Shown here piece by piece: positions 44,880 to 53,644 of a stretch of 64,000 nt of DNA. The stretch comes from Spirochaetaceae bacterium (GTDB taxonomy: Bacteria > Spirochaetota > Leptospiria > Leptospirales > Leptonemataceae). A program made the position numbers and the translations under genes. The DNA is taken from NCBI GenBank assembly GCA_002730875.1, contig PCBI01000010.1, positions 180,900-244,899 of the forward strand, read 5' to 3'. The stretch's first letter is position 1, and the number at the start of each line of letters is the position of its first letter. Under the pieces are notes generated by a model. That model worked only from the letters and a program-made list of their open reading frames with translations. It was not told the origin of the DNA and did not search any database.

Positions 44880-45449
44880 CTATCGGAATCGGTCCCGGTC
44901 TTCGCCTTCGTAACGATCCGCCGAGCGCGGCACATCCAGATCGCCCGATTCATCTGGCATGTCCGATTTGTTCATTTTGTCCGGTTCGTGCAAGCTCTGG
45001 TTTTCGTCATGCTTTCGTTTGAGCAATCCACCCGGGAAATAAAGAAGAAAGAGCAGTCCCAGAAGGATACAAAGCCCTCCGATGATCGGAATATGGATAT
45101 AATCAATACCTTTCCCGGCGCCGCCGGTAAGGTAGAAAACTGTCGTGCCAAAGACTCCGAGGCCGGCAAAGAACAGGGCAAAATATAGATAGGCTCTGGG
45201 GGAAACCAGCATGGCGATGGCCCATCGGAGGCCGAGAACCACTCCTACTATTACCAGCATAAATGACAGGGTTTGCATACCGGCCACGCCAAATGGGTTT
45301 TCGGCGGATGACAGACACCAGGATTCGGAGATGCAGAACGGGAAATCCGGACTTGTGAGATTCAAAATCGCGGAAATGCAAAAAACGGCGGCGATAGCCA
45401 AACCGGCCCATACCAGCCGTTTTCGGTTGTTGGCGGAGTCCTGTTTCAT
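44880..45449 (-). CDS. Small multi-pass membrane protein
   Basis: A 189-residue protein with about four membrane segments (14-32, 58-80, 84-105, 118-141) and an acidic, disordered cytosolic tail (from about 145) rich in Asp, Glu, Ser and Arg. A loop with two cysteines (FCISESWCLSS) lies outside. I do not recognise the family. Confidence 0.68.
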   Translation of the reverse strand: MKQDSANNRKRLVWAGLAIAAVFCISAILNLTSPDFPFCISESWCLSSAENPFGVAGMQTLSFMLVIVGVVLGLRWAIAMLVSPRAYLYFALFFAGLGVFGTTVFYLTGGAGKGIDYIHIPIIGGLCILLGLLFLLYFPGGLLKRKHDENQSLHEPDKMNKSDMPDESGDLDVPRSADRYEGEDRDRFR

Positions 45450-45601
45450 GGGGCTTTTTTATCGGAAACCGCCGATCTGGCAATCGTTCCCCGTAACCGG
45501 CGTTATGGGGTAGTCGAATCATCTTCACTGGCTGTTTCCAATAGAAGAAATCCTCGAATGAGAAACTCCCTGAGCCTGTGCGAAAAATAAACGGATTCCA
45601 A

Positions 45602-46783
45602 ATGAAAAGCTACCATCTCCCCCGAAAAAAACCCTGGGCCTCCGTGCTGTTTTCCATCGTGCCGACAATTGTCTTGCTCGGGCTGGCCGGGTTGTATCTG
45701 AACTGTGCCAGTTTTGGGCAGGCCCCGGAAGGGAGTCGCCTGGAAAGGATCAAAGAATCGCCGCAGTACGGCGAGGAAGGTTTCGTCAACGTGGCGCAAG
45801 CTCCGGAGGGGCCGGCCTTCCTTTCGGTGGCCCTGGAATGGCTCACCAACGACGAGCCCATCGAGCCGGAAGAGCCCATCGTTGTGCAGAAGCGCTCGAT
45901 TGAGGATTTTCGGAAAGCGCCAGAAAGCGGCCTTCGAATTACATGGTTTGGTCATTCTTCGCTACTTGTAGAGATGGATGGCAGCCTGGTGTTGATCGAT
46001 CCTGTATGGGGCGAAAGGGTATCGCCGGTTTCTTTTCTGGGGCCTGCCAGGTTCCACGAAAACCCGCTGAGTCTGGAGGACATGGTAAAGCTTTCAGTGG
46101 ATGCAGTGGTGATTTCTCATGACCACTATGACCATCTGGATTATCCTACGATCATGGCTTTGAAAGAAACCGATACCGTTTTTCTGGTACCCCTGGGAGT
46201 GGGCTCGCACCTGGAATACTGGGGCATCCCCGAAGACAGAATCAAGGAACTGGATTGGTGGCAGGAGGCAAGGGTTGGTCCTTTGCGATTCATCGCCACC
46301 CCGGCGCAGCACTTCTCCGGCCGAACGCTGGAGGATCGGGACGAAACCCTGTGGAGTAGCTGGGCCATTAAGGGGCCGCAACACAGCGTTTACTACAGCG
46401 GCGACACGGGATACTTCAAGGAATTCCCGGAGATCGGTCGACGTCTGGGGCCTTTCGATGTTTCGATTATGGCTATAGGGGCCTACGACGATCGCTGGTC
46501 CTTCGTGCATCTAAACCCGGAGGAAGCCTTGCAGGCTCATCAAGATGTACGGGCAAAGAAGTTCATCCCGGTGCACTGGGGGACTTTCAATCTCGCTTTT
46601 CATGGTTGGACCGAACCCGCGGAGCGCACATTAAAAGCGGCCAGGGAAAAAGGCATTGAGGTCTGGACTCCCAGACCCGGCCAGAGTCTTACTCCGCCCC
46701 ATATGGTGGCCACCGAACGCTGGTGGGATGCAAGCATTGAGCGCCTGGCCAGCCAGGAATCCGATGCGCAGGGCAACAACTGA
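45602..46783 (+). CDS. MBL-fold metallohydrolase, NAPE-PLD/UlaG-like, membrane anchored
   Basis: A 393-residue protein with an N-terminal membrane segment and a Cys (LYLNCAS) that could be lipidated. The metallo-beta-lactamase domain has SHDHYDHLD (HxHxDH), ATPAQHFSGR, YYSGDTGYF and FIPVHWGTFNLAFHGW. These are the full metal site of the NAPE-PLD-like group. Members cleave phosphodiester bonds of N-acyl phospholipids or related substrates. The substrate here is not known. The start is uncertain: a GTG at 45578 is eight codons upstream. Confidence 0.87.
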   Translation: MKSYHLPRKKPWASVLFSIVPTIVLLGLAGLYLNCASFGQAPEGSRLERIKESPQYGEEGFVNVAQAPEGPAFLSVALEWLTNDEPIEPEEPIVVQKRSIEDFRKAPESGLRITWFGHSSLLVEMDGSLVLIDPVWGERVSPVSFLGPARFHENPLSLEDMVKLSVDAVVISHDHYDHLDYPTIMALKETDTVFLVPLGVGSHLEYWGIPEDRIKELDWWQEARVGPLRFIATPAQHFSGRTLEDRDETLWSSWAIKGPQHSVYYSGDTGYFKEFPEIGRRLGPFDVSIMAIGAYDDRWSFVHLNPEEALQAHQDVRAKKFIPVHWGTFNLAFHGWTEPAERTLKAAREKGIEVWTPRPGQSLTPPHMVATERWWDASIERLASQESDAQGNN

Positions 46784-47006
46784 TCCGTGCCGCGCTTCGT
46801 GCGTCAATGATGCGAGACGGGGCTTTGCTGGGTATTGAGGGATCCTCGCTTCGCCGGGAAGCTGAGATCTGTGGTCTCTTTGAGATAGCCATTTGTTGCG
46901 CTTATTCCAGGTAGACCGGCAGGCACAACGTCTTGTAGTTCGCGGTCCTGGATTTCGAGAGAAAATCCTTGCCCGAGTAACGCTGAAATGCATCAAAGCT
47001 TTGCCC

Positions 47007-48194
47007 ATGAGTAAACATGCGAAACCACTCAGAATGGCTGGCCGCCTCTTTTTTCTTGTTCTACTTGCTCTGGTTTCCGGGATGTTTACCGGCTGCCAGG
47101 ATACCGAGTGCGCTTCGCGACTCCAGGTCAACGGCTCACCAATATTTCTGAACGGAATCAACTACCCCTGGAAAGTGTACGGCGGCGATTTTGGCGGAAT
47201 CAAGCGCTGGAAAAAGACAGGCATCGCAACAAATTATCAGACCTATGACCGCGAATTTGCGCTTATCAAGAATACCGGAAGCCGTGTAGTTCGCTGGTGG
47301 ATGTTCCCGGATTTACGCGGCGACGGAATTCGCATCGAAGATGGCCAGGTCCAGGCCGGGCCAACTCTAATGAACGATGTGCAGGCCGCTCTGAAGCTGG
47401 CGGAGAAGCATGATCTTTATCTTGTGCTTTGTTTGTTTTCCTTCGAGGCTTTCGCTCCAGAACGTACGGATGGAGGTATCCGGATCCGTAATCTGGAAGA
47501 CATTCTTGCGGATGCGAATCTGCGGGAATCCCTGCTCAAAAATGTGATCGGTCCCCTGGCCCGGGCCATCGAACAGAGTCCCTATGGTAACAGGCTACTT
47601 GCATTTGACCTGATCAACGAACCCGAGTGGGCGCTAAAAGGAAAGAATCCCTACGGCGATCCCGTCTACTATCCGCTGGATTCGGTTCGTCCGGTGAGCC
47701 ATGAATTCATGGAAGCCTTCCTTCTGGATCTGAGTTATGCAATCCGCGAGCACGGTAGCGCGCGGATTACGGTAGGCCAGGCCGCTCCGCGCTGGCCCCG
47801 GGCATGGAAGAAGCTAAACCTGGACTTCTACCAGTGGCATATCTATTCCTGGATGGAGGAGAAAGCGATATACAGGGAGGCAGCGCCGACAGAGCTCTGC
47901 GCGCCCATAGTATTCGGCGAGGCCCCGGTGGGTCCTCTAATCTCCGGCGATGAGAGGCCTACTTCGTCGGATGCGGAGTCCGAACGATCGGGCCCGGGTC
48001 TGTCCCACCGGGAAGATGGCCTGCCGGGTTCGCATACAGTCCCGGAGCTGTCCACCAATCCGGCCGTCTCATTCCAATCCATGGTGCAGACAATGGAGCG
48101 AAATGGCTGGGCCGGGATCTGGGTCTGGTCCTTTCAACGGCCGGTGCCCGACGGAGCCAACCTGGACATACTGAAGCCAACGTTCGTGCCCTGA
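47007..48194 (+). CDS. Glycoside hydrolase lipoprotein, GH5-like TIM barrel
   Basis: A 395-residue lipoprotein (signal peptide ending MFTGC). The barrel keeps both catalytic positions of clan GH-A: the acid/base in AFDLINEPEW and the nucleophile glutamate in IVFGEAPV. VVRWWMFPDLRGDG and FYQWHIYSWM fit the same fold, near mannanase or cellulase-like GH5. A stretch of about 50 residues after the nucleophile (SGDERPTSSDAESERSG...) is low-complexity. Start at ATG 47007; a longer in-frame version from 46893 lacks sense before the signal peptide. It is likely surface-exposed and acts on plant or microbial beta-glycans. Confidence 0.82.
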   Translation: MSKHAKPLRMAGRLFFLVLLALVSGMFTGCQDTECASRLQVNGSPIFLNGINYPWKVYGGDFGGIKRWKKTGIATNYQTYDREFALIKNTGSRVVRWWMFPDLRGDGIRIEDGQVQAGPTLMNDVQAALKLAEKHDLYLVLCLFSFEAFAPERTDGGIRIRNLEDILADANLRESLLKNVIGPLARAIEQSPYGNRLLAFDLINEPEWALKGKNPYGDPVYYPLDSVRPVSHEFMEAFLLDLSYAIREHGSARITVGQAAPRWPRAWKKLNLDFYQWHIYSWMEEKAIYREAAPTELCAPIVFGEAPVGPLISGDERPTSSDAESERSGPGLSHREDGLPGSHTVPELSTNPAVSFQSMVQTMERNGWAGIWVWSFQRPVPDGANLDILKPTFVP

Positions 48195-48512
48195 TTGCGC
48201 CTTCCTGCAGTCTGTCCTGCAATCACTCCCCGGCGAGTTAGGATTTGTGCTTCCGGCCCAAACTGCGAGATCCGGGAATTTTTCCGTGGCAGCGTTGTCC
48301 CTTTGTCGCTCCTTCGGATCGTCTGGTAGGCGTCTCGCAGCCTATGTATGCCTCGTTTCTGGAATTGAACCGCATTATCCTACGATTTTGGATTGTTAAG
48401 TCTCATAAAGAGTTAATTTAACCCCGCAACGTCGAGTTCCGGCGCCGGTTCGCCTGGAGATCATTTCTTTTTCTTGACCGATTCCTGTATTATGGTATAA
48501 CCCTTTCGTTCT
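48195..48512. other. Intergenic region, 318 bases, possibly structured
   Basis: CTGCGAGA (48263-48270) pairs with TCTCGCAG (48333-48340). Inside, TCCG (48271-48274) pairs with CGGA (48315-48318), giving a long-range stem with further small hairpins. A tRNA-like stretch at 48350-48410 does not fold as a tRNA. The promoter for the next gene is at its right end. Confidence 0.4.
48474..48501 (+). promoter_or_regulatory. Sigma70-type promoter, near-leaderless
   Basis: TTGACC (48474-48479), a 16-base spacer, and TATAAC (48496-48501). The ATG of the SRPBCC gene is only 11 bases after the -10 box, so the transcript would begin about 5 bases before the start codon. No ribosome site is present. Confidence 0.6.
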
Positions 48513-48959
48513 ATGCGATATACCACAGCCACCATCATCAATGCGCCCCTCAAGAAGGTCGCCCCCTATGTAGCGGACCCGAACCACTTTAAAGACTGGA
48601 TGGAAGGTTTGCAGAGCTACGAATCTATCTCGGGACAGCCCGGCAAGACCGGCAGCAAATCCAGACTGGTATTTCAGATGGGCAATCGCAAAATAGAAAT
48701 GATCGAAACCGTAGAGATGAATACCCTTCCAGATGAGTACCGGGTGCTGTACGAAACGGATGGCGTCTGGAATCGGGTAAGGAATCTCTTTGTGGGACTA
48801 CCGGATGGTAGAACCAGATACGAAAACGACAGCGAGTTTCGCTTCAAGGGGTTCATGGCCATTCTCTCCGTCTTCATGAAAGGGAGTTTCAAGAAGCAGA
48901 CTTTGAAGTATCAAGAGGACTTCCGTAAGTTCGTAGAGAAAAGGGCCGCCCAGCAATAG
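48513..48959 (+). CDS. SRPBCC-family (START-like) protein
   Basis: A 148-residue soluble protein. The N-terminus TATIINAPLKKVAPYVADPNHF is typical of the polyketide cyclase/SRPBCC fold, as are the DWMEGLQSYE strand, the FKGFMAILSVFMKG helix region and the long C-terminal helix (TLKYQEDFRKFVEK). The fold binds a hydrophobic ligand in a deep pocket. The ligand is unknown. It appears to be translated from a nearly leaderless transcript. Confidence 0.85.
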   Translation: MRYTTATIINAPLKKVAPYVADPNHFKDWMEGLQSYESISGQPGKTGSKSRLVFQMGNRKIEMIETVEMNTLPDEYRVLYETDGVWNRVRNLFVGLPDGRTRYENDSEFRFKGFMAILSVFMKGSFKKQTLKYQEDFRKFVEKRAAQQ

Positions 48960-49058
48960 GCGCCCTTAAGAGTAGCCGCATTTTAACCCGGCCCGTGGGC
49001 TGGGACCGCGTTGGGGCTTGTTTTTCTTCTTGAGCCGCTCTCCAGCAAGGGCAAATCC

Positions 49059-49103
49059 GTTCTCCGGGAGGCCGGCGGCGGAGTAGCGCCGGGCCGGGAG
49101 AAC
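49059..49103 (+). terminator. Long GC-rich hairpin between SRPBCC and cyclase genes
   Basis: GTTCTCC (49059-49065) pairs with GGAGAAC (49097-49103), and inside it GGCCGGCG pairs with CGCCGGGCC with one bulge, giving a stem of about 15 bp. It lies 100 bases after the SRPBCC stop, so it may be a terminator or a leader structure of the cyclase locus. Confidence 0.5.
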
Positions 49104-49169
49104 CAATGTCCGTCAAACTAACTTATTTTCTGATGCTCGCTTTCCCTTTTCGTTGCGAACGCAATCACT

Positions 49170-49484
49170 GTGTCGTCTCTTGATCTTCTGGGGCCCTATA
49201 TTTTGGAGCCCCAGTTCGCGGAAATGAACAGCGCGGTGGATAACTACACTCTGGTGGAAATCTTCTCGCAGGTAGTTCCTTTCCCTTTTGTATTTGCGAT
49301 GATCATCGGCCATGCAATTCCTGTATTTCGACAGACAGGGCCGGCGCATCTCTATCCGGAGACCATTAAACGAAGACTGATTAATTCGCCGATGCTGCTT
49401 TCCCTTTTTGGCAGTTCCGGATGGATCATGGGATACATCTTCTTTCAAATCTCCGCCTTCCTTCGCGGTCACAGGCTTCCGTAG
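49170..49484 (+). pseudogene. N-terminal membrane fragment of a split adenylate cyclase
   Basis: A 104-codon frame beginning at a GTG. It has two hydrophobic segments (about 28-53 and 73-97), with YPETIKRRLINSPMLLSLFGSSGWIMGYI between and across them. This matches the start of the multi-pass sensor domain that precedes HAMP and cyclase domains in many spirochaete class III cyclases. It ends at a TAG just before the frame of the catalytic part, and the later membrane segments that should lead into HAMP are missing. A deletion with frameshift is the simplest reading. A separate small membrane partner is an alternative. Confidence 0.55.
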
Positions 49485-49486
49485 GT

Positions 49487-50323
49487 TTGCTGATCACAAT
49501 GTTTAAAGCAGGTTCTCTGTTTGGGCCGGTACTTGAAATGAAAGAAGCCGCTCAGCGAATAGGCGAAAAGGATTATTCCACACGCGTGCATGTAGTGTCC
49601 ACCGACGAAATCGGAAATCTGGGCGAAAATCTCAATGAGATGGCCGAAGGTCTCGAAGAGCGCGAGCGAATCCGAGACATTTTTGGAAAGGTAGTGGATC
49701 CAGGGGTAAGAGATTTACTCATCGGGGGCGAATTAAAGCTCGGCGGGGAGAGAAGGGAAGCCACGGTTCTCTTCACGGATCTCCAGGGCTTTACATCCCT
49801 GTCCGAAAATCGAGCCCCCGAAGAGGTAGTTGGAATACTCAACGATTATTTCCGGGATATGACCGAGCGTATTCGCGCCAACGGAGGAACCGTAAACAAG
49901 TTCATAGGCGACGCAATCATGGCGGTGTTTGGCGCGCCCATGCCGGATGCAAATCATGCCGCCAATGCCGTGCGAGCGGCCACGGAAATGCTGGCTCTGG
50001 ATTCGCAGTATCATGGACAGAACCTGGTCACGCGGATAGGCGTCCATACCGGCGAGCTTCTGGCGGGAAACATCGGTTCCGATGAGCGGATGGAGTACAC
50101 CGTCATTGGCGATACGGTGAACACTGCATCCAGACTGGAATCGGCATGTAAAAATCTAAAGCTCAAGCTATTGGTGTCCGAGTCCACAGTGCAGAAGTTA
50201 CCGGCGAACCTTGGCGAGGAGCTGGGGCTCAGGCCTGTAGCGAAGGTTCGGCTTAAGGGCCGGGAAGGGCCCGTATCGGTCTTTACGGTTTTTCCAGCGA
50301 TCGCACAAGAAACATCTCAATAG
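49487..50323 (+). CDS. HAMP plus class III adenylate cyclase catalytic part
   Basis: A 278-residue frame from TTG 49487 (2 bases after the stop of the membrane fragment; ATG 49499 is an alternative). A HAMP domain (about 10-65, GPVLEMKEAAQRIGEKDY to GLEERERI) is followed by a class III cyclase: metal aspartates in FTDLQGF and IGDAIM, substrate lysine in VNKFIGDA, adenine-type aspartate in YTVIGDTVN, and transition-state Asn/Arg in NTASRLES. All catalytic positions are intact, so it could make cAMP if translated, but without a proper membrane segment before HAMP. It converges with, and overlaps by 41 bases, the next cyclase. Confidence 0.8.
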   Translation: MLITMFKAGSLFGPVLEMKEAAQRIGEKDYSTRVHVVSTDEIGNLGENLNEMAEGLEERERIRDIFGKVVDPGVRDLLIGGELKLGGERREATVLFTDLQGFTSLSENRAPEEVVGILNDYFRDMTERIRANGGTVNKFIGDAIMAVFGAPMPDANHAANAVRAATEMLALDSQYHGQNLVTRIGVHTGELLAGNIGSDERMEYTVIGDTVNTASRLESACKNLKLKLLVSESTVQKLPANLGEELGLRPVAKVRLKGREGPVSVFTVFPAIAQETSQ

Positions 50324-51506
50324 GGGCTTTGTTTTTGATCTGGACAAGGCCTCGGGACTGAAATGCAAACTTCCCCTGGGCCAGTTTCGCCGTGGTTGCA
50401 GATACATTTACTTCCCCGGGCAAACCGGCGCTTTCCAGACGACTGGCGGTATTAACCGCATCCCCCCATACATCGTAGGCGAACCTGTTGGCTCCTACCA
50501 CGCCTGCAATCACTGGTCCGGAATGAATACCACATCGCATCTGCCATTGAGCGCTCCTTGAAGTAGATTTGGCGGCAGAGATTACGTAATCGTTTAGCCA
50601 GGCCTGCATTTCCAGGGCGCAGAGAATGGTTCGGGTAGCATGATCCTCCAGCGGTTCTGGAGCGCCGGCCACCGCCATGTAAGAATCGCCAATGGTCTTG
50701 ATCCGCTGCACGCCGTACTTCCGGGCGATGCGATCATAGTTGGAGAATATCCTGTCGAGCTCCTGTATGAGCTCTTCGGCGCTCAGAGTCTCTGCTATCC
50801 GGGTAAATCCCACCAAATCTGTAAACAGGATGCTCACAGCCGGGTGTTTTTCCGGAGGGTATCGGTGGCCCCTGCGTAGAATCTCTGCCACGGAGGCCGG
50901 AAGTATGGAATGCAATAGGCGATCGGAAAGCTTTCTTTGTTCCTGGGCTTCTTCGCGAGCTTCTCTGTAGCTACTGACCACATAAGAGGTGATGGCCACT
51001 GTGCCGGGAAAGGCAATCAAACCAATGAGCACGACAACATCTATCAGCCGATCCTCTTCGCTGGCATAGGGTACGATCCAGGAAGGCCTGAGGGCATCTA
51101 TAGCCATGAGCCCCCAGATCAGAGCGAGTATCATGACCGAGACCGGGATCCTGGCTCGGGAAGGAACGATCACCATCATGAGGGAGGATGCGAACAGAAA
51201 CAATGCCGGAACCGGGCCACGGCTGCCTTCGTTGAAAATCCAGGAAACAGGAAGAATCACAGCTATCGCTACCAGGAGCGCATAGGTAGAAAATCGGTTG
51301 CCTGGCTTCCGGCTGTAGTAGTTGATTATGGTCATCACGACTACCATGCAAAAGCCAAAGATCAGGAGTACGGGTTCCTGATTCAGAAACGTACCCAGGG
51401 AGATGGCCACCCCGGTAACCAGTACGGCTGTGCTCGAAGCCAGTATCTGAATTCGCTGTTCCAGGCTGTATTCGGGAACCATGCCCAAAAAGCGTCGCAC
51501 ACTCAT
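50283..51506 (-). CDS. Class III adenylate cyclase, intact membrane form
   Basis: A 407-residue protein (start MSVRRFLGMVPEYSL; longer in-frame starts exist). Six membrane segments fill about residues 18-180, then a short coiled linker and the cyclase domain: ILFTDLVGFTRIAE, RIKTIGDSYMAVAG (Lys and metal Asp) and YDVWGDAVNTASRLES. Both metal aspartates and the Asn/Arg pair are present, so it should form cAMP as a dimer. The membrane part has no obvious ligand domain. Its last 41 bases overlap, on the opposite strand, the end of the split cyclase gene. Confidence 0.93.
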   Translation of the reverse strand: MSVRRFLGMVPEYSLEQRIQILASSTAVLVTGVAISLGTFLNQEPVLLIFGFCMVVVMTIINYYSRKPGNRFSTYALLVAIAVILPVSWIFNEGSRGPVPALFLFASSLMMVIVPSRARIPVSVMILALIWGLMAIDALRPSWIVPYASEEDRLIDVVVLIGLIAFPGTVAITSYVVSSYREAREEAQEQRKLSDRLLHSILPASVAEILRRGHRYPPEKHPAVSILFTDLVGFTRIAETLSAEELIQELDRIFSNYDRIARKYGVQRIKTIGDSYMAVAGAPEPLEDHATRTILCALEMQAWLNDYVISAAKSTSRSAQWQMRCGIHSGPVIAGVVGANRFAYDVWGDAVNTASRLESAGLPGEVNVSATTAKLAQGKFAFQSRGLVQIKNKAPIEMFLVRSLEKP

Positions 51507-51751
51507 AGGCGAAAATGCCTGGCATTGATGCGAGCTGTCCAGCCAGAAAGGACCAGGAATGAATGTCTGGAAAGCTCCCGCATCGCAGACATACAATGCC
51601 GCGATAATGAGACATAAGATCGATTATCGGTAGTGGTGCCGGTTTGAGTTCTTTCGTTCCGTACTACCGATGAAACAATCCCTGCCACGCTGGTGCCATG
51701 CTGGCCCGGTATCTTCGTTCCGGACCGGCCTGCAGGGCGCACGGTATGGCA

Positions 51752-53644
51752 TCATCCCAGCCTTTCGATTTCCAGAAAAGTGACGTCATCCTGGTAACCG
51801 GCCGGTCGGAACTTTTGAAATTCCGCGCAAACGGCGGCGATGAACTCTTCGCCCTTTAGATGGCTGTATTTGCTCAGGACTTCCGGCAATTCCGGCGGAC
51901 GATGCAGCTCTTCGTCGGCAATTTCGTAGACGCCATCGGTGTATAGCAGCAGTCGATCGCCGGGGTTAATTATTTCGGTCTCTTCCTGGTACGCATGATC
52001 GGCAACCAGTCCCAGAAGCGGCGCCATGGGACCGCAGCTCTGCACTTTCCCGTCGGCGCGAAGAATCAATGCCGGAGGATGTCCGGCGCGGCTGATCTCC
52101 ACCGTGCCGGTTTCTGGATGGATCACTGCGTAGATGGCGCTTAAGTACCGATAGCTCTGCATTGGATCCAGGTAGCTGGCCATTCCCTGGAGTACTCCAC
52201 CGGCAGAAGTGGTTTCGTTTCCGGTGGAACGATGCGCGACGTGAACCGTCGAAGCTTCCAGGGCCGCGGGCAGTCCGTGTCCCGAAACGTCCGCAACCAG
52301 TATACCTGCGCTTCCGTCCTTACGCACGATCAGGTCGTAATAGTCGCCGCCCAGTTCGCTGGATGGACGGTAGTGGGCATGAATCCGATAACCCGTCAAT
52401 TCCAGGGAGTCCGGCAGATGTGAAGTCAATAGATCCCGCGCCCTGTCCAGGTCATCCTGCAAGATCAATAGTCTGGTTTCTTGTTCGATACGTGTCCTTT
52501 CTTCTTTTCGAATCACATAACCCAGATAGGAAGAGAAGCCCAGTATCTGGAATAAAAGGCCGCTCTGTAAGAACAGATCTTCCGACCACGCTTTTTCTAC
52601 CAGGCCCGTTCGTCCCAGTGTTTCCAGAACAGCAAATAGGATGGGCAGGCTCCAGAGCACGGAAAAGATTCGTGCCGCGTGGCTCTTGAAAGATAGGATG
52701 AGGGAAGCCAGGAGTATTGCCGGCGGAATAATGTAGGAAAGGTACATACCCACGGCGAAGGTCCACTCCTGGGAAAACCAGTACAAAGGGAATATCGACA
52801 ATACAGCCAACTGGCAACCCAGGAGCAGCCTACCGCCGATTGATCGGTTTCCGATCTCCAGAAAGTGTCGAAAGAAGTGTATCCCGCCGAAGTACATCAA
52901 TGCGAAAAACGGGGCCGGCAGCGAAGACCAGGGGCCTCCGTTTACGGGCAGTAGATGATAAAGACCATTTCGATAAGACAGATAGGCGGCAAGTCCTGTA
53001 AGATAGAGAATGTAGCCGGTAACCATTGGTCGGTTACGGGATACCAGACTCAGGGAATAAAACACAATGGTAACAAGTATCAGTCCTAGAAAAGAGCTCT
53101 GTGTGAGGGATCGCAGCCTGGAGTTCTCCAGGTATTTGTCTTCTTCAAGGATGGTCATGCCCGTATTTACATTGAACGGGTTCTTTACGGATACGTACAC
53201 AAAGCCCTGTACCTGCTCCGCCGTATCCAGAATGATCCCCGGTCTCAGCGAAAGATACCTCCCTTTGATTGCTTCGCCGGCGCTGCCCTGATGGATCCAT
53301 TGGTCGTTGAGACGAGTATAACAGTGAAGCTCGTCGACCCTCGGGTCCGTGTATTCCAGCACCAGGGATCGCTTTCCGGGATTCCGGAACTCTAATCTCA
53401 GCCACAAAGTTTCATTGTCATAAGCAGGCAAAACCGTGGATCGCACGGGCTGCCAATTCTTGACTTCGGAAATGGTTACTGGATCCGGGCCGGTGGTGTA
53501 GGCAAAGTGTGGCTGAAAGCCAGCAGCGCCTTTGGTCTGTGGGTCAGCGTTCCCTCCGCAGTTCGTAGTCAGCAGGAAGAGCAAAGGTAGAAGCAGAACT
53601 GGCCCCGTAGACCTGCGCCTTGACCTGTTCGCCCCGGGTTTCAT
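51752..53644 (-). CDS. 7TM-DISM receptor with SpoIIE/PP2C phosphatase, lipoprotein type
   Basis: A 630-residue signalling protein. The signal peptide has a lipobox-like LLTTNC (Cys29). An extracytoplasmic 7TMR-DISMED2-like domain (about 45-180, with WQPVRSTVLPAYDNETLWLRLEF) and seven membrane segments (about 187-390) follow, then a coiled linker and a SpoIIE-type phosphatase. The metal site motifs are complete: ELGGDYYDL, ADVSGHG, SRAGHPPAL, YTDGVYE and QDDVTFL. It should dephosphorylate a Ser/Thr phosphoprotein, usually a STAS anti-anti-sigma factor. Its ATG overlaps the preceding paralogue by 4 bases. Confidence 0.93.
   Translation of the reverse strand: MKPGANRSRRRSTGPVLLLPLLFLLTTNCGGNADPQTKGAAGFQPHFAYTTGPDPVTISEVKNWQPVRSTVLPAYDNETLWLRLEFRNPGKRSLVLEYTDPRVDELHCYTRLNDQWIHQGSAGEAIKGRYLSLRPGIILDTAEQVQGFVYVSVKNPFNVNTGMTILEEDKYLENSRLRSLTQSSFLGLILVTIVFYSLSLVSRNRPMVTGYILYLTGLAAYLSYRNGLYHLLPVNGGPWSSLPAPFFALMYFGGIHFFRHFLEIGNRSIGGRLLLGCQLAVLSIFPLYWFSQEWTFAVGMYLSYIIPPAILLASLILSFKSHAARIFSVLWSLPILFAVLETLGRTGLVEKAWSEDLFLQSGLLFQILGFSSYLGYVIRKEERTRIEQETRLLILQDDLDRARDLLTSHLPDSLELTGYRIHAHYRPSSELGGDYYDLIVRKDGSAGILVADVSGHGLPAALEASTVHVAHRSTGNETTSAGGVLQGMASYLDPMQSYRYLSAIYAVIHPETGTVEISRAGHPPALILRADGKVQSCGPMAPLLGLVADHAYQEETEIINPGDRLLLYTDGVYEIADEELHRPPELPEVLSKYSHLKGEEFIAAVCAEFQKFRPAGYQDDVTFLEIERLG

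Noticed and set aside
48350..48410. tRNA-like stretch with GGTTCAATTCC on the minus strand
   Set aside because: The T-arm and anticodon arm do not pair properly and there is no acceptor stem.
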